Assembly: GCA_003993805.1 (NCBI GenBank)
Contig: RSEF01000017.1
Location: forward strand, 6,617,234-6,681,233
Direction: 5' to 3'
DNA length: 64,000 bases
Source of the DNA: Himantopus leucocephalus
Taxonomy: Eukaryota; Chordata; Aves; Charadriiformes; Recurvirostridae
Position numbers and translations under genes: made by a program. Shown here one piece after another: positions 1-21,993 of the stretch. Each line of letters begins with the position of its first letter. Within the stretch, counting starts at the first letter, position 1. The notes beneath the pieces were generated by a model. It did no database searches. It saw nothing but the letters and a program-made list of their open reading frames with translations, and was not told the origin of the DNA.

Positions 1-3000
1 AAACTGTCATTTTGTTCTCCTCTAAACGCAAACAGCAGCACATTGTCCTAGAGAGCTGGTGGGGTTTTCCTCTTTTCTTTTATATTTTTCTCTTTATTAT
101 GAGCTTTAGTGTAGAGTCAAGTATTTTCTCCCCTGCCTGCCCTTTGCATCTGCTTTTCAAGCAAGCGACTGCACCAGAAGTTAGCACCAGTCCCTTACAC
201 CCAGCTGAGGTCTGGGCTGCCCGTCTTCCCAAAACGGTCCCCGTAGCAACAGAATAATCCTAACAAGTGCACGTGAACACCGCAGATCAAAGTCCAGAGT
301 CCCTGGGCTGACATTTGCGTGGTTTATTTCAGTTTTTATTTTTAAGCAAAGCGGGGGGATCCATGGCTCCTCTTGCAGGATCAGGCCTGGCTGCACACTG
401 CAGCACGGGCATGGGATGAAGGATGCCTGGATCCGCCCTGGAATGCCGCAGAAAGACTTTAACCACTCCAGGAGAGGAAGAGCAGCACTGCATCCCTACC
501 AAGGCACAAGAGCCACCCACCCATTCCTGTGCCAGCAGAGCTTCTTCCCAGAGAGGAAATATAAAGCGCCACACTGGTGCAAGGTGCTCCTGTAACTGGG
601 TAACTCCATCCACACTAAGAACTACAACAGTTTAGAAAGAAATAAAATGCCCCACCTCTGACCAACACTGTCCCGCGTGTACAGACTGGCTGGTTACAGT
701 CTGCAAAGAGATGATCCTCCCTTGCTTGTTCGTTGACAGGGAACGAAAGTGAGAAAAAAGCCACCGTCCAGCCCCAGCTGAGCCCAGGAAGGATTTGGGA
801 GGTCTCAAGTTCAAGTTCCTGCCCAGAACTAGGCTGCCCCCAGTAAGAGACTGGGTCCCACGGGGCCTTGCACAGTCCAGTTTTGCCGATCTCCAAGGAT
901 GGCGATTCCCCCACCCTGCCCCACAGCCGGGGCAAGAGGTTTCCCCTTTGTGCTCCATCACCATTTCCTTCAGCGCAGCTTCTGGCTGTGCCCTCCACCG
1001 CCCTTCCTCCTGGAGGAACGTGTCCAACCCCCAACGCTCTTCACATGCCTCATGCTCCAGCACCCTGCCGCTGACACGCCAAACCCACAACCGCCTCCCG
1101 CTGCCGGCACGGGCTCCATCCTGCTGTGCTGGGTGCCAGCAGGAGCTTTAACACTGGTCCCAGTGACCTGAGCTGGGGATCCTCATCCATCATTCCCACC
1201 CAGGAGATACAGATTAGCGCTTGGCGTTACGATTACAACTGGGCTTGAAGTAATAAATAAAAAGTCGGGGGAAGCGATAAAGGCATGGCACAAGCAGGTT
1301 GTCCTGACACGGTCCCTTCTGCCCCATCCCCTGAAGGGAGGATCGCCCATCCCTGCGGTGGGGGCAGAACAGCCGGACCCTGAGCCTGCAAACACACCCG
1401 TCTCTCCCTCCTCCGCAAGTGCCCACACATGCGGATGCTCTAATTGCCGATGACATGATGGGACTTTCTGAACTGCTGGGGTGGAGAATAACGCCTCCAT
1501 GCAGTGGGTGAAGGCTCCTGAAATCAGGCGCAAGTTGTTTTGTTGTTTTCCCCTCAGCGATTTTTTTTTTTTTTTTAATAAAATGACATGCCTCCCAACA
1601 GCATGGTTCCTGCACCCCAGCTGCCCCACATCTGCCTCCACTGGCCTTTCAGCCACCCCCCACGGCTTCACAGCAGGAGCCAGTGAGGAGCTGAGCATCC
1701 CTCAGCCCAGGCTATAGTCCCAGCTGGACCTGGACGCAGCCTTTTGGCTAGTGCAAATCTTCTTCGGATATTAACATTTAGACCTGAAAAGTTCATATTT
1801 TGGTCTAGAGAAAGTAGGGGGGAAGAGGGGAAACACTGTAGAACAAAAGCGAGGGAAGAATGGGGAAAAAAGACGGCAGTGTTGGGTATCCTTCCTGAAG
1901 GGGTTCAGATCCCTGCCCGGTGTCTTCACTAGAGGGACAGCCAGCGGTGGCACAAGGAGCTTTTCAGCACCGCAAAAAACTGCACCGGAGCCACTGACAG
2001 TCTTATGCGACTGATCTGTAATAGCCAAGCTGCTCCGGATTTTAAAGCGTGTGAAGGTTCCTTTATTCCCAGGAGGCAGGAAAGCATTTAACAGCCCTTT
2101 AACAGCTACTGGGAGAGAGGTGTGGGGACAGGGCGCCAGCCGAGGCCACCCAGGGAGGGTGGTGGGCACCGGAGGAGCACCAAGGCGGGGGCAGCCCCCT
2201 TCCTCAGCCCCACGGCACGGTAAGGCAGGGGAGCTGCCGGCGCTGCCCTCGCCTGTCAGAGTGCTAATGAAATGCTTGCTTTGGCAGCTGAAGGCAGAGT
2301 TTCCAAGCCAAGCCACGAGAAGAGATGATAGACTCAAGCCCTTGGCACTGTTTTAATGTTCTTATCATTAAGAAGTTTGTTGATACGTTTGGCTGCATGG
2401 ACATTTTCTTTAGGATAAGTTTCTTTAGCATAAGCTAGTGTAAGTTCTAGGTAAATACAGCTAACTATAACCAGAGAGCATCTGCTCAGCGCTTCACGTC
2501 TTCTGAAGCTCAGCATCACTACCCATCTTTTTCACTCGTGGTGGAGACTGGGAGACAGGAGAGTCACAGCAGAGCCAGGAGGAGACCCACAGGGGACACT
2601 TGGGTGCCGCGGGCCCCGAACAAGCCGTGGGGGTGCACAGCAGGACCCAAATGCCCAGCGGAGGGTCTGGGACCTGGATGACCCCCAAGGCCCTGGTTTC
2701 AGACCCTGCAGGTTGCTTTCATTTGTGGCTGCTCCCCAGAGAGCCTCAGGGCACCCCAAAAGACCCTGGACAGGCTTGTGGACAACCCCTATCCTGAGAG
2801 TCCCTCTCCTCCAGCCCATCCTTGCCTGGATGAATTCTGCTGCTAAAGATAGATTAAGCCTTTTTTTTTTTTTNCCTTTTTTTTTTTTTTTTTTTAACCT
2901 TCCCACTACATTTTGTAACAATACCGCTCCAAACCAGCCATTCAAGGAACCCTGAAGTGACGGCCCTAATATCAATCTATGAGCTGCCACTGGAGAGCTT

Positions 3001-3657
3001 TTGATATTCTTGTCAAAGCAGTGACTAATTGCACTGCTGCTGCATCCATCAGGGCAGCAAACCCAGGCTATTTCCGAGGCCCCACAGAAGAGCTCCCGTT
3101 GTCCTGCTCTGCCTCTCCAGCGGCAGTTAAGCAGGCAGCGCCGTGCCTGGGAGCTGCTGGAAGCGTGTTCCTGCCAACGCAAGTGAGGAGGATTGTGGGT
3201 GGCAGTCAACAGGGTGGGTAAAAAGGGGCCAGGACTAACTTCTGCTGCATCAGAACTCAGAGGAGGGGGCCTGGGGAATCAGAGCAGGGTGTCAAGAGAA
3301 GGCAAAAGGAAGAGGCTCCTTTACGGCCATGGCTCTGATAATGAGCTAAGACAGGCAGAGCAATGCGCAAGCTGACAGCCATCAGCATGGACTCGCCAGC
3401 ATCCCCCATAAGGAGGGCAGTGAGTTTTCCTCTTGCTTAAATGCTCTCTTGACTTTCTGCTCCCAAATCTCTGGCCCTTCCTTCCAAAAAAAAAACCCCG
3501 ACAGAAAGCTTTCACATACATCATCCTACCCCCACTTACCTTCTGACTTCCAAAGCAGATAGAAACCATGCTATGGGGTCTACATTGAGTACAGGGCTAC
3601 TATGAGTTGAGAATAGCAATAAATAGGATTGACTATAGTCAAAGACATGTCTCCTAC
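1..3657 (-). other. Gene-poor left edge: ADAMTSL2 intron or beyond
   Basis: The ADAMTSL2 exon ending at 3658 is in phase 2, so splicing must continue leftwards. I looked on the minus strand for the next expected exon (a KARTRPKARK-like linker, then a TSP1 repeat with Trp and Cys spacing) and found none. No other gene is recognised. A T-rich tract with a single N lies at 2861-2895 and another T run at 1561-1576. Confidence 0.6.
2861..2895. repeat. Poly-T tract with N at 2874
   Basis: Two T runs separated by NCC. The same single-N pattern is seen in other homopolymers of this window. Confidence 0.8.
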
Positions 3658-12872
<9,215 letters not shown>

Positions 12873-14229
12873 CCTGGAAAGCAACCAAACAGCACACTAA
12901 GCAAAACTCCCATCCAGCCCCACCACCCTGCGAGGGCAGGGGCTGCTTTGCCGCCTGGGTTACACAGCACGTGTCTTCTTCAGCATTCCCAGTCAGCTAA
13001 GTGACACCAGCCACCAGTGACTGCAAAGGCTCGATCCTGAAGTTATATTCGATTAGTGGAAGCATTAACACAGCACAGGTTCACATCCCGTCTCGGCTGC
13101 TATCTTCCAAACCGCAACTTTGCACTGGTTCCCAGTGGCTTCATTTGATACCACCAGTGCGAGCTGGGGCTCCAAGCCTGCCTTGGAAGAGAGCGGGGCT
13201 TACACCAAAGCAAGCGTTGCACAAGAGTAACAAGAAGTGTCCCTGGATCTCTAAAAGCAGTGCATTTAAATATCCTCATTTACAGAACTGCTCCTAGAAG
13301 AATGAGATGAAAGGCTTCATAAACAAAAAAAATGCAATTAACAGCCATTATTTTTCCTTTTTTCATTTGTTCCACTCTAATTCCCACCGATTCCCAGAGA
13401 AGAAGCCTGTTCTTATAGAAAAGAAACCACCCACAATTAAAGAGCAGAAATGAAGTATCCCAAGTGTCAGCCTTTCATCTCTTTCTCCATCTGCCTCATG
13501 AAAGAGAGTAACCCAGAATGGCATTTTCTTAAATAAAACCCAGCTCAAAACCACAATACGTTTTATTGTGAACCTCACTGCAAGAGCCAGAAAGGAGCAG
13601 GTTTCAGGAAATCATGCTTCCAGGCAATCAAAGCAGCTCATGTCTGTAAGAAAAAGAAAAAAAAAAAAAAATATTCTCCCCTAAGCTAATTTCCCTTGAA
13701 AAGTAACTAGACAGTATCTTTGGGAAGTAGGGAAGTGGGAGGGGGGCTGCTCCTGGGGAGAGGGGGCAGGACCGCAGACCTGCAACATAAAGAGCTTCTT
13801 TCCTACCCTTCTTTTTTTTTATTTTTTTTATTTTTTTTTCCTTCTTGCAAGGGTTTTTGTGGCAGTTTTGGAAATGCAGAACCGCCGGCAGTGCCAGCGC
13901 GGCTTTGGCATCTGGCTTAAGAGAAATTACCAGAGGGCTTCCAGGTCCCCAAGTCCGCTTTGCGATCGCCCCCAGGGTAGAGGTCCAGCATGCAAAAGAC
14001 ACTTTCCAAGAGGCAGATCCATTGATTAATGGAAGCCCAGAGCGCTTGGCTGGGGATCCCGGGGACAGGTGGCTGAGACTTGCCTTACACTTGGTTTTCA
14101 TTAAGGCTTCCAGACACTTCTGACTCAAAGCCAATAACCGAGCTCGCTCGGGGTTTATCCTAGAGTCGCTCAGAGCTGCATGTTTAAATAGAAGAAAAAT
14201 TAAAGAAGCGGGGGAGGGATGTCGCCGAC

Positions 14230-14990
14230 AAGCATCGCGGAGCCGGTACCGGAGGGAGCCCCGACGGCAGCCCGGACCTGCCCAGCGGCGGGAGGGCGAT
14301 GCGGGAGGGATGGCGGGGGCGGAGGGGGGGGACGGGGGGAGAGCGGCGCCGGGCAGCGCTGCCGGGGCTCGGGGAGCGGGGAAACGGGGGGGAAAGGGGC
14401 CGGGGCGGGACGCGACCCCCGCGGGGCCGGGCCGGGCCGTACCTGGATGCGGNNNNNNNNNNNNNNNNNNNNNNNNNNNNNNNNNNNNNNNNNNNNNNNN
14501 NNNNNNNNNNNNNNNNNNNNNNNNNNNNNNNNNNNNNNNNNNNNNNNNNNNNNNNNNNNNNNNNNNNNNNNNNNNNNNNNNNNNNNNNNNNNNNNNNNNN
14601 NNNNNNNNNNNNNNNNNNNNNNNNNNNNNNNNNNNNNNNNNNNNNNNNNNNNNNNNNNNNNNNNNNNNNNNNNNNNNNNNNNNNNNNNNNNNNNNNNNNN
14701 NNNNNNNNNNNNNNNNNNNNNNNNNNNNNNCCGCCCGGTACACGCAGCGCCGGGCCCCCCCCCGGGCATCCCCCCCGGGGAGATGCTGAGCTCCCCCACC
14801 ACCACCACCGGACGGGGGAGGGGGGGGACGGTACCTGCTGCCCTCACCCCTCCAACATCCCCCCCTCCGGCATCGCCGGCACAGATCGAGGTGGCCAAAA
14901 TCCTCCTGGGACCTCGGCAGGGACCGTGCGGCCGCATCCTGCCTCTGGAAGCGCGGGGAGGGCTGGCTGGGTACGCTCCGCCAGGTTTTT
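14230..14990 (-). promoter_or_regulatory. ADAMTSL2: CpG island, probable ADAMTSL2 promoter/first non-coding exon
   Basis: Both flanks of the assembly gap are extremely GC- and CpG-rich, unlike the sequence on either side. It lies 1.4-2.1 kb upstream of the ADAMTSL2 start codon, whose exon appears to begin with an acceptor site and so needs an upstream exon. On the minus strand, CATCCAG|GTACGG at 14442/14443 and GCAGCAG|GTACCG near 14833 could be first-exon donors. The assignment rests on position, not on any transcript evidence. Confidence 0.55.
14453..14730. other. Assembly gap (278 N) inside CpG island
   Basis: A run of 278 Ns bounded by very GC-rich sequence, a common dropout in short-read assemblies. 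It may hide the ADAMTSL2 transcription start and first exon. Confidence 0.99.
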
Positions 14991-16256
14991 AATTGCCCTT
15001 TCTGCTGCAAAATAAAGCGAATCCCCATCGTCCTGTGCTTTTGGTGTCATTTGGCAAGGCTCGGCCTCAAGTCGGGCTGCCTGAAGCAGTTTTCTGCCAC
15101 GCAGGGGAGCGGTGGTGGTCAGAAAATGGGCTTGGTGCAGGTGAAGAGCCATTTTGGGTGAGGACTGACCCCCTGGCTCAGTGATAGCCGTGCACTTATA
15201 GTATCCGATATCTGTGTGTGCCAGCGAGAAAAGCCTATGGCATAAAGAAAGACGGTTCTGCAGTGTATGTATACACTATATGTGGTCTGTACTCTGTGGT
15301 CTTTACATGGAAAATGTGGTTGATGGGACACCTCGCCGCCGTGGTGACACACATTCCTGCGCATTCTTTAGCACATCCCCCCTGCAGACGCAGTGGTCAC
15401 ATCCCAGCAGCTTTGGGAGCCCACCTGAACAACTTCCTTCATTTCACCAGAGATGCTTCAGCTGACGCCTTTCCTCCTTCCTCTCTAAATCTGCCCCGCA
15501 CAGGGCAAAACCAATGCTCCCAGTGGGGCACCGCACCCCAGCACTGGCTCTGCACCCAAGGTGATCACTGCAGTTTAACGTGGTTATAGCCACTGGCTGC
15601 TCCTGGCCCTTGGTGGCAACGTTCAGCCCCGTCACCGTTTGCCGTGGGCCAGGAGCTCCCGTCTGCAGGGCCTCGGGGTGTGCGCCCCCTCCGTCACAGC
15701 ATCCCTGCACGGCTCCCAGCACCCTGCGGGAATCACCGTGGGTCCACGGGGTTGTTAATTTGGACCCAGTCCTCCCAGGGATGGCTGTGTGAAGCTGAGC
15801 AGAGAATCTGTCCCAAAAAATTTACATGGGAAATGAAGTCTCCTTTTCTGTTTGGCTAAACGTCTGCCAGCCTGTTTTAATTTACCCAGCTAGGGTGATT
15901 TGCAACTTTCAATTTTCCATCGGTTGGCTGTGACCAGGACACTGGGAAAATTTAGCACTTGAGTTCACCCAACTTCTGCATTTCAAAATATCCCAGCCCG
16001 AGACACGCAGGAGAAAACCCTTTCCGTTTTGGAACAACCGGGAGGGAAAAGTCTGAACACGAGAGGTTTTAAAAGCATCAAAATATTTCACATTGAAAAC
16101 GCCAGAGCAGCCCGGGTCCATGTGAGCCCCTGTGTCGTCGCCCCACACTCCCTCCGGCCCTGGGGTTTGGCAGGGAGGTCGCACCCCAGGAGACCCCATC
16201 CCCGGGTGACCCCGCATCCCGTCCTGCCGTAGGGATGCCCCGGGATTGGGGAGCAC

Positions 16257-16276
16257 GGGGGGGGGGGGGGGGGGGN

Positions 16277-16311
<35 letters not shown>
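16257..16311. repeat. Poly-G homopolymer (~55 nt, one N)
   Basis: An almost uninterrupted run of G with one N at 16276. The true length is uncertain, because such tracts are poorly resolved by sequencing. If real, it is a strong potential G-quadruplex on the plus strand. Confidence 0.8.
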
Positions 16312-16312
<1 letters not shown>

Positions 16313-16425
16313 GCCAGAGAGTGGGGGAAGGCTGTCCCCAAGGCAAGCGCTGGGGGAGCCGGCAGCAGGCGAGACGCATTCGGTCTCTGTGCTTCACCAA
16401 AAGTTCATCAAAGCCAAAGGATTTA

Positions 16426-16455
16426 TTTTTTTTTTTTTTTTTTTNTTTTTTTTTT
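16426..16455. repeat. Poly-T tract with one N
   Basis: A run of about 30 T with a single N at 16445. There is no element body that would make it a retroposon tail. Confidence 0.8.
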
Positions 16456-19400
16456 ATGAAACAGTTGAGATGACTCAGCGGTTTCTGACGCAATCCCCGT
16501 TTCATCGGAAAATTCCTAACCAGCTCCTAGTGGCAACTGATTGCTCCCATAAATCACGCAGTGTTATCCCTGGCCGCGGCAGCGCGGCTTACGCAGCCCC
16601 GGCCCGTCCTCGTGAAATCAGCAGGAGCGATGCCATGGCCTCGGTGGGAGCAAAAACAGCCCCAAAAACAAAACGCACCGGAAAGCAGATCCAAAACATG
16701 AGCCACCGTCCAGCTTCACGTCGGCCAAACCCCACGGCTCCAATGTGGGGCTGGACCGGCCCCAGTTCCCATCACCCCAAAATCCCCGGGGCCAGCGCTG
16801 CCCTCAAAATCCTGGGGCCGCGGGAGCTGCTGCCAAGGCTGCCGGCAGGTATGGCATTAATCACCGACAGCCAGGCTCAGACGACAGCATTTTTTATCTC
16901 CCAGTTTTTGGCATAAGCATTAGAAATGATTTGCAGATGTTATTTACTGCTTTTGGGCTTGGAGTAAATTGAGACGAGATGCACCTGCATGGACAGCGAG
17001 AGGCTTTCCCACCCAGGGATGGTCGCTGAGGGCTCGTATTGGACTTTCCCAGGGAAATTCAGGATCCAGGCGAGGGTCCCTGAGCCAGCCCTGCTCCCTG
17101 CATCCCGCAATCTTCGGCAAAGCAGCCCGGAGGTCCCGGTGCTGCGCATTCACCTCCCGGCACCGCACAAGGAGGCTCAGAGCCGCCAGCGCGATGCCCG
17201 TCCCTGCGGCGGCGTGGGGCCGGTGGGCTCTTACCCCGACAGCCTCCCGGAGGGATGCACGGCAGCCGTGCGGCAGGCAGCTGCTGCCAGGCTTTCCATC
17301 CCAAACCGGTGCCGTACATAATTCAGAGAGCAAATAAAAGGAGCGACAGACACTCCAAAATAACCTCCTCCAGCCGGGGGAGAGTCGCCGGCGACTGGCT
17401 GCTGGTTTGGCCAGGGAAGTGCCTGCAGAGGAAAGGAGTTTCCTTGGCTGAAATGAGTTCAGCAAAGCGCTGGGCTGGGCACTGGCGCTGCTCAGCGGGA
17501 GCTGGGGCCGCTCAGCCGAGCGGAGGCACCCTGCGCTTTGCAGGATCGGGCCCTGTCTCACCGAGGGAGGGGTGGGGGGCTCCCTTTGCCGGGACAGCCT
17601 TTGCTGCCGTAGAGGGACCTCCATCCTTGACCTGGAGCAGAGAGAGACACTAAGCTCCGATCCAGGCACAGGACATCGACCGTCTCACTGTGGTCCCCAT
17701 CGTGGGACACCTTCCCATCCCAACCCAAGCATGAGCCCTCGGACCCGCTGGAGCTGAGGCCTGGCACCGCCAAGCCCCAAGCATGTCCCTAGAGCAGGTC
17801 TTCCATGAACGACGTACCACAGGACCTTCTCTCGGTCAACCAGAGCCATGGCCCGGCCATGGGCTGTGGCGTTCCAGCACTGCTTTCCCAGCAAAATGAG
17901 CCCTTTTCTAGCTCAGCCCCCATGCCAGCATGGCAGACAGGACAGCTCTGTTGTAGCCAGCTCCACCGAAACGCCTGCTCAGGTCCAGAAGAGCCAGGCT
18001 GGAGGAGGGGCAGGAGCGTGGTCTGGAGTCTGTTGGCCCAGGACCCCCCAGCAGCTTCGTCTTCGCTGGGGGGCGAGAGGACTAAACAATTTTCTTCTTT
18101 TTTAAGACTGCCTACAAGAGTGACCCATTTGTGCAACACTTCTGCACAGCTACACACGTTACTTCCAGGCGAGCCCGGCGCGGCGTGGGCAGATTGAAGT
18201 TGGTCACAGAGCGGGTGAGGTCCCTGCATGGCCGGGACATCGCCAGGGGGATCAAATTTGTCAAAACCCCCCAAAAAGGCCCTGGCAGGCAGCCCTGCTG
18301 TCTTTTCAAGAGTTGTGGGGATGGCCTACCACTGGGTAACTAAAACAAGCAAGAGGAGACCAAAAAAAGTGTCCTTTAACGACAGTCCTGGTCCCTTGCA
18401 GAGTGACCTACGGCACAGTGTTGGGCAAGGCGCTTCATCTCTGCGTGCCTCCATGCAATGTGGATAGCAGTGATTTATATCATGTTAGCGTGAGGGTTTT
18501 ATCCAGGGAGATTTGCAAAATGTTGAGTCAAACTGAACAAGAGAAAGACACCAAGCTGCTCTCGCCATCAGATTCCTATTAAAAAATATCTCTGGGCAGT
18601 TTGAAAGCCACAAGCGACCACAGTGACCCCAGGTACGGTCGTGGCCGTAGTTTCAACAAGTTTTAAAGCCTCTTTTTGCTCTGCAGATTTCTTTCACTTT
18701 AATTTTACCTGTCCCTAAAGAGTAAATGTTCCTGGAGCTTCCAGACAAGTCACGCTTGGTTTAAAATTTTAGCTATGCAAAGATTAAAAAAAAAAGAAAG
18801 TACAAAGCCTTTTCTTTTAACGGAATGAGTCTCGCATGGAGGTTGTGCAGTATTGTGCTGAGGGACATCAGCTATGCAGCATTGCCAACCACAGGCATTC
18901 AAAAATCATGAGTCAGACTCCCCAAAACCCTAAGACTGGTTTGGTTCCCTTCTGGATTTTGAGCCCTGAAGCATCACAGCTTCAAGCTTTTCTCTTCAGC
19001 AAATGACATTTTTGACCAACGGGGTGAGAGCTGAGACCCTCACGTCGTTACTGGGCTCCAGGGGTCGTGACTGTAAAAAAAAAACCCAACAACATTGAAC
19101 ACCATGAAACGAGCAATAAACCCCTGCGTTGCCCCCCCGAATTTGGCAGCGGGACGGCCGCTCCGAGCGGGCAGGACACCCCAAAGGGTACGAGCAATGG
19201 AAACCTGGTGACAAGAAAAGAGATGTCCTCGCCATTAACGGTGACAGGCTTGTAATGGGCTGCGACAGTACAGAGGAGAAGAGAAGAGTGAAAAAAAAAA
19301 ACCCTAAGGAAAAAAGAAGTGAGGGTACCCATGAGAAATACGCATAAAAGGGTTATTCAACAGGGAGACAGAAAGGGGGAATTTTTTTAAGGGCAAGTAT

Positions 19401-21822
19401 TCAGCTAAAGCTGCCTAAAATGGGGCCAGGCCTTACAGAGAATGGATATTTTAAGTGGCAATTTATTCCACTAATAAAAAAAGAAGGATGCAGGTGCTTT
19501 GGCAGGGCTGCGGGTGGGAGCGGGCGAGAGCTGCGGTTGCTCAGCGCCGGGTCTGCAGCGCCGGCCGCACGAGGGGCTCAGGCGCAGCTGGTGGCTCTGC
19601 GTTTATTGGGCTCCTGTTCCCTCCTGCCAGGGCCCGCGTATGGATTTCAGCTCTCCGGAAAGCACTACCTGCCCCGGCATCTCGTGCAACGGCTCTGATC
19701 ACAGGCTGCGGTAGGTGATGAGGGGTATTTTATCCAGATGCTACAGCCGTCCCTTCTCCAGCTGGGCAGGGAAGGGCTCGTGCCCGTGGGCTGCTCCACG
19801 CTTGCACCAGACCCTTTCACACCAGGAGGTTTCTTGCTCAAATTCCCGAGGCAGAGCAGCAAGAAGACAAGAAATCTTTGCGAGCTGGATGGTGCCGTGC
19901 TCGCCAAGTGGCTCAGGGCTCCCTGGGGCTGACCGTGCTGCTCCAGAGCCGCGGCTCTCGCGCATCGTCCTGCTGAAACCAGGCAACATCCAGCTTTTCA
20001 CCCTTATCCCTCGGACCAGAGCGCACGAGTCAAAGCGTTGTGGAGATGAAAGACTCTGAAGTAATGGATGTGGTAAGTAACACTTTGCAGTTAGCACTGG
20101 ATTGGCGCAGCCGTCCGCGCATACCTGCTCACACCGACGCTCATGTTACGGCACTGCAAATGTCAAGCCCGCGTAGGAGCTGCCTCCTTGACTCTCCATT
20201 TTAGTGTCATTATCACCGTTATTTCAAACCTGGCAGTAACCGGGGACGCGCGATGGAGCGGGTTTCAATTCCGATACAGTCTACGCCACACACAGATGAA
20301 AGATCATCCTACGCTTACCCCAAGGAGAATATACTCTCAACACTCTCAGCTGGCACAGCTCCCCCATCCTCTGTTCCAATATACACTACTTCCAAACTAT
20401 CACCCTCATATTAAAAATAAAACAAAACTATCTATGTCTCCCTCCTTCACTGCAGCGTCTGAGTTGAAAGGGTAGCAGCGCTTACAGAGAGTCATGGTTA
20501 ATGTTACCCTGGAAGGATCCAGGACGGCATACCAGAACCTGGTTTTGGCATCTGGGAACCAGTTTTCAGCCATATATATCACCGTTCCTGCATGCGCTCT
20601 GGTCCACACAAAATTAGCCCTGTGGAATGTGGATTTAAAATTCGCTTTCCAGAAGTACTTAAATGCAGGAGCTAAACTTTGCTCTTTCTACATTTCCTAC
20701 CTGTTTAGGAGAGAAGGAACAAAGTCCTGGCCCTTTGTTATTTGGGTTCCTTCCCGGGAAGGGCTGCAAAGCCCACGTCTAGCGCTGCGGTTTGTTTGCA
20801 GCCCGAACAAAGACCTTTTAAGCAGCAGCTCCCGACAGGAGCTCGCCACCTGCCTGCCCCTTGCCTCGCAGTATACTTTGGGGTCTCTTTTTCAATAATA
20901 GCTGGAACACGTGTGCGAACCGGTGTGGTTTTTTTCCTCTATGCCTACAGCGCTGGCTGCAGACCAACCGCCAGCCCAGGGTGTGCAGCTGGGAGAGGAA
21001 AAAAAAAAAGAAACCCCAACCCAACAACCTGTGGAATGTTTTCTTGCTGCTGAGAGCTCCAACACTTCCCTGCTCGGGGGAGCGCTGGCCGCGGCTGGCA
21101 CTTGCTGCATCCAGCAGCCAACGGGGTTTCCTTTCCAGTGGGGTCCAGCGAGATTTTGGGCAAAGGATGGGGGCGAGGGGGGATGCGTTTAACAACTGCT
21201 CGATCATACTTTTCAGCTGATGCCGTTGGGCACCACCACCCCCCTCCTTGCACGTCCCTGCGAAGGGTGGCAGGTCGCACAACCGCCACGTCCTTGCAAA
21301 TGGTCCCACGAGGGCGAGGGGGACTGCTGTGCACCCAGACGTGGAAGTTTGTCCTCGCCAACTAATTTTGAGCGGCGCTTTCACCTCTCTGACACCAACC
21401 TCGTGGCCACAGGCGCAGGGTGGACGCGGTTTGCGTAGCCAGGAATCCAGAGCGGTTTGTGCAACCAGCTAACACCAACCCCGCTCGAAACCCTCCCGGA
21501 GACAAGCCCTGCCGTGCAGCACGCCGCGGCCCCGAGCACCTTCCTCGGTCCAAGCAGCTCATGCAAGAATAACACAGAATAACGGATATGGCTGAGGATA
21601 TGGCACAGAAAAGGAACAGGGTACTTCGGGGCGTGCTGGCACTCGGCTCCGCTTCCCGCTCTGGGCTGGACGCGTGGGGAGAAGCAGGGAATTTACGTGC
21701 TGGCTTGGAGGGATTAATTTTCATGGTTAATAGGGACACCAGCGTTTTGCACTCTTTATTGGCAGAGATTCAGTTTTGCAGGGGTTTGTGGTAAGTTTAT
21801 GGCTTGTCCAGGCAGGAGGGCG

Positions 21823-21993
21823 GCTGGAGATGTGGTGCGGGCAGCATCCCACGGAGGGATGCTGCCTGCAGCCAGTCAGGGAACGTGGATGGTNTGGCTG
21901 CAGATGTGGTGCGGGCAGCATCCCTCCATGGGGATGCTCCATGGGATCTCCTCCATGGGATCCCTGCAGCCAGTCAGGGAACGTGGATGGTTC
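21823..21993 (+). repeat. Two-unit minisatellite with internal N
   Basis: Two diverged copies of a unit beginning GCTG(G/C)AGATGTGGTGCGGG and ending CAGTCAGGGAACGTGGATGG. They occupy 21823-21893 and 21895-21993, and the only base between them is the N at 21894. The second copy has an extra CCATGGG-rich insert. More units may have been collapsed at the N. Confidence 0.8.

Noticed and set aside
13628..15028. Long open frames crossing the 278-N gap
   Set aside because: The frames are open only because Ns are read through. The flanks look like a CpG island, not coding sequence.
20494..20898. An open frame of about 134 codons upstream of MYMK
   Set aside because: No domain, signal peptide or splice structure is recognisable, and overlapping frames of similar length occur on both strands nearby.
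21823..21993. Repeat units as a CRISPR-like array
   Set aside because: There are only two diverged tandem units without spacers, in a vertebrate genome.
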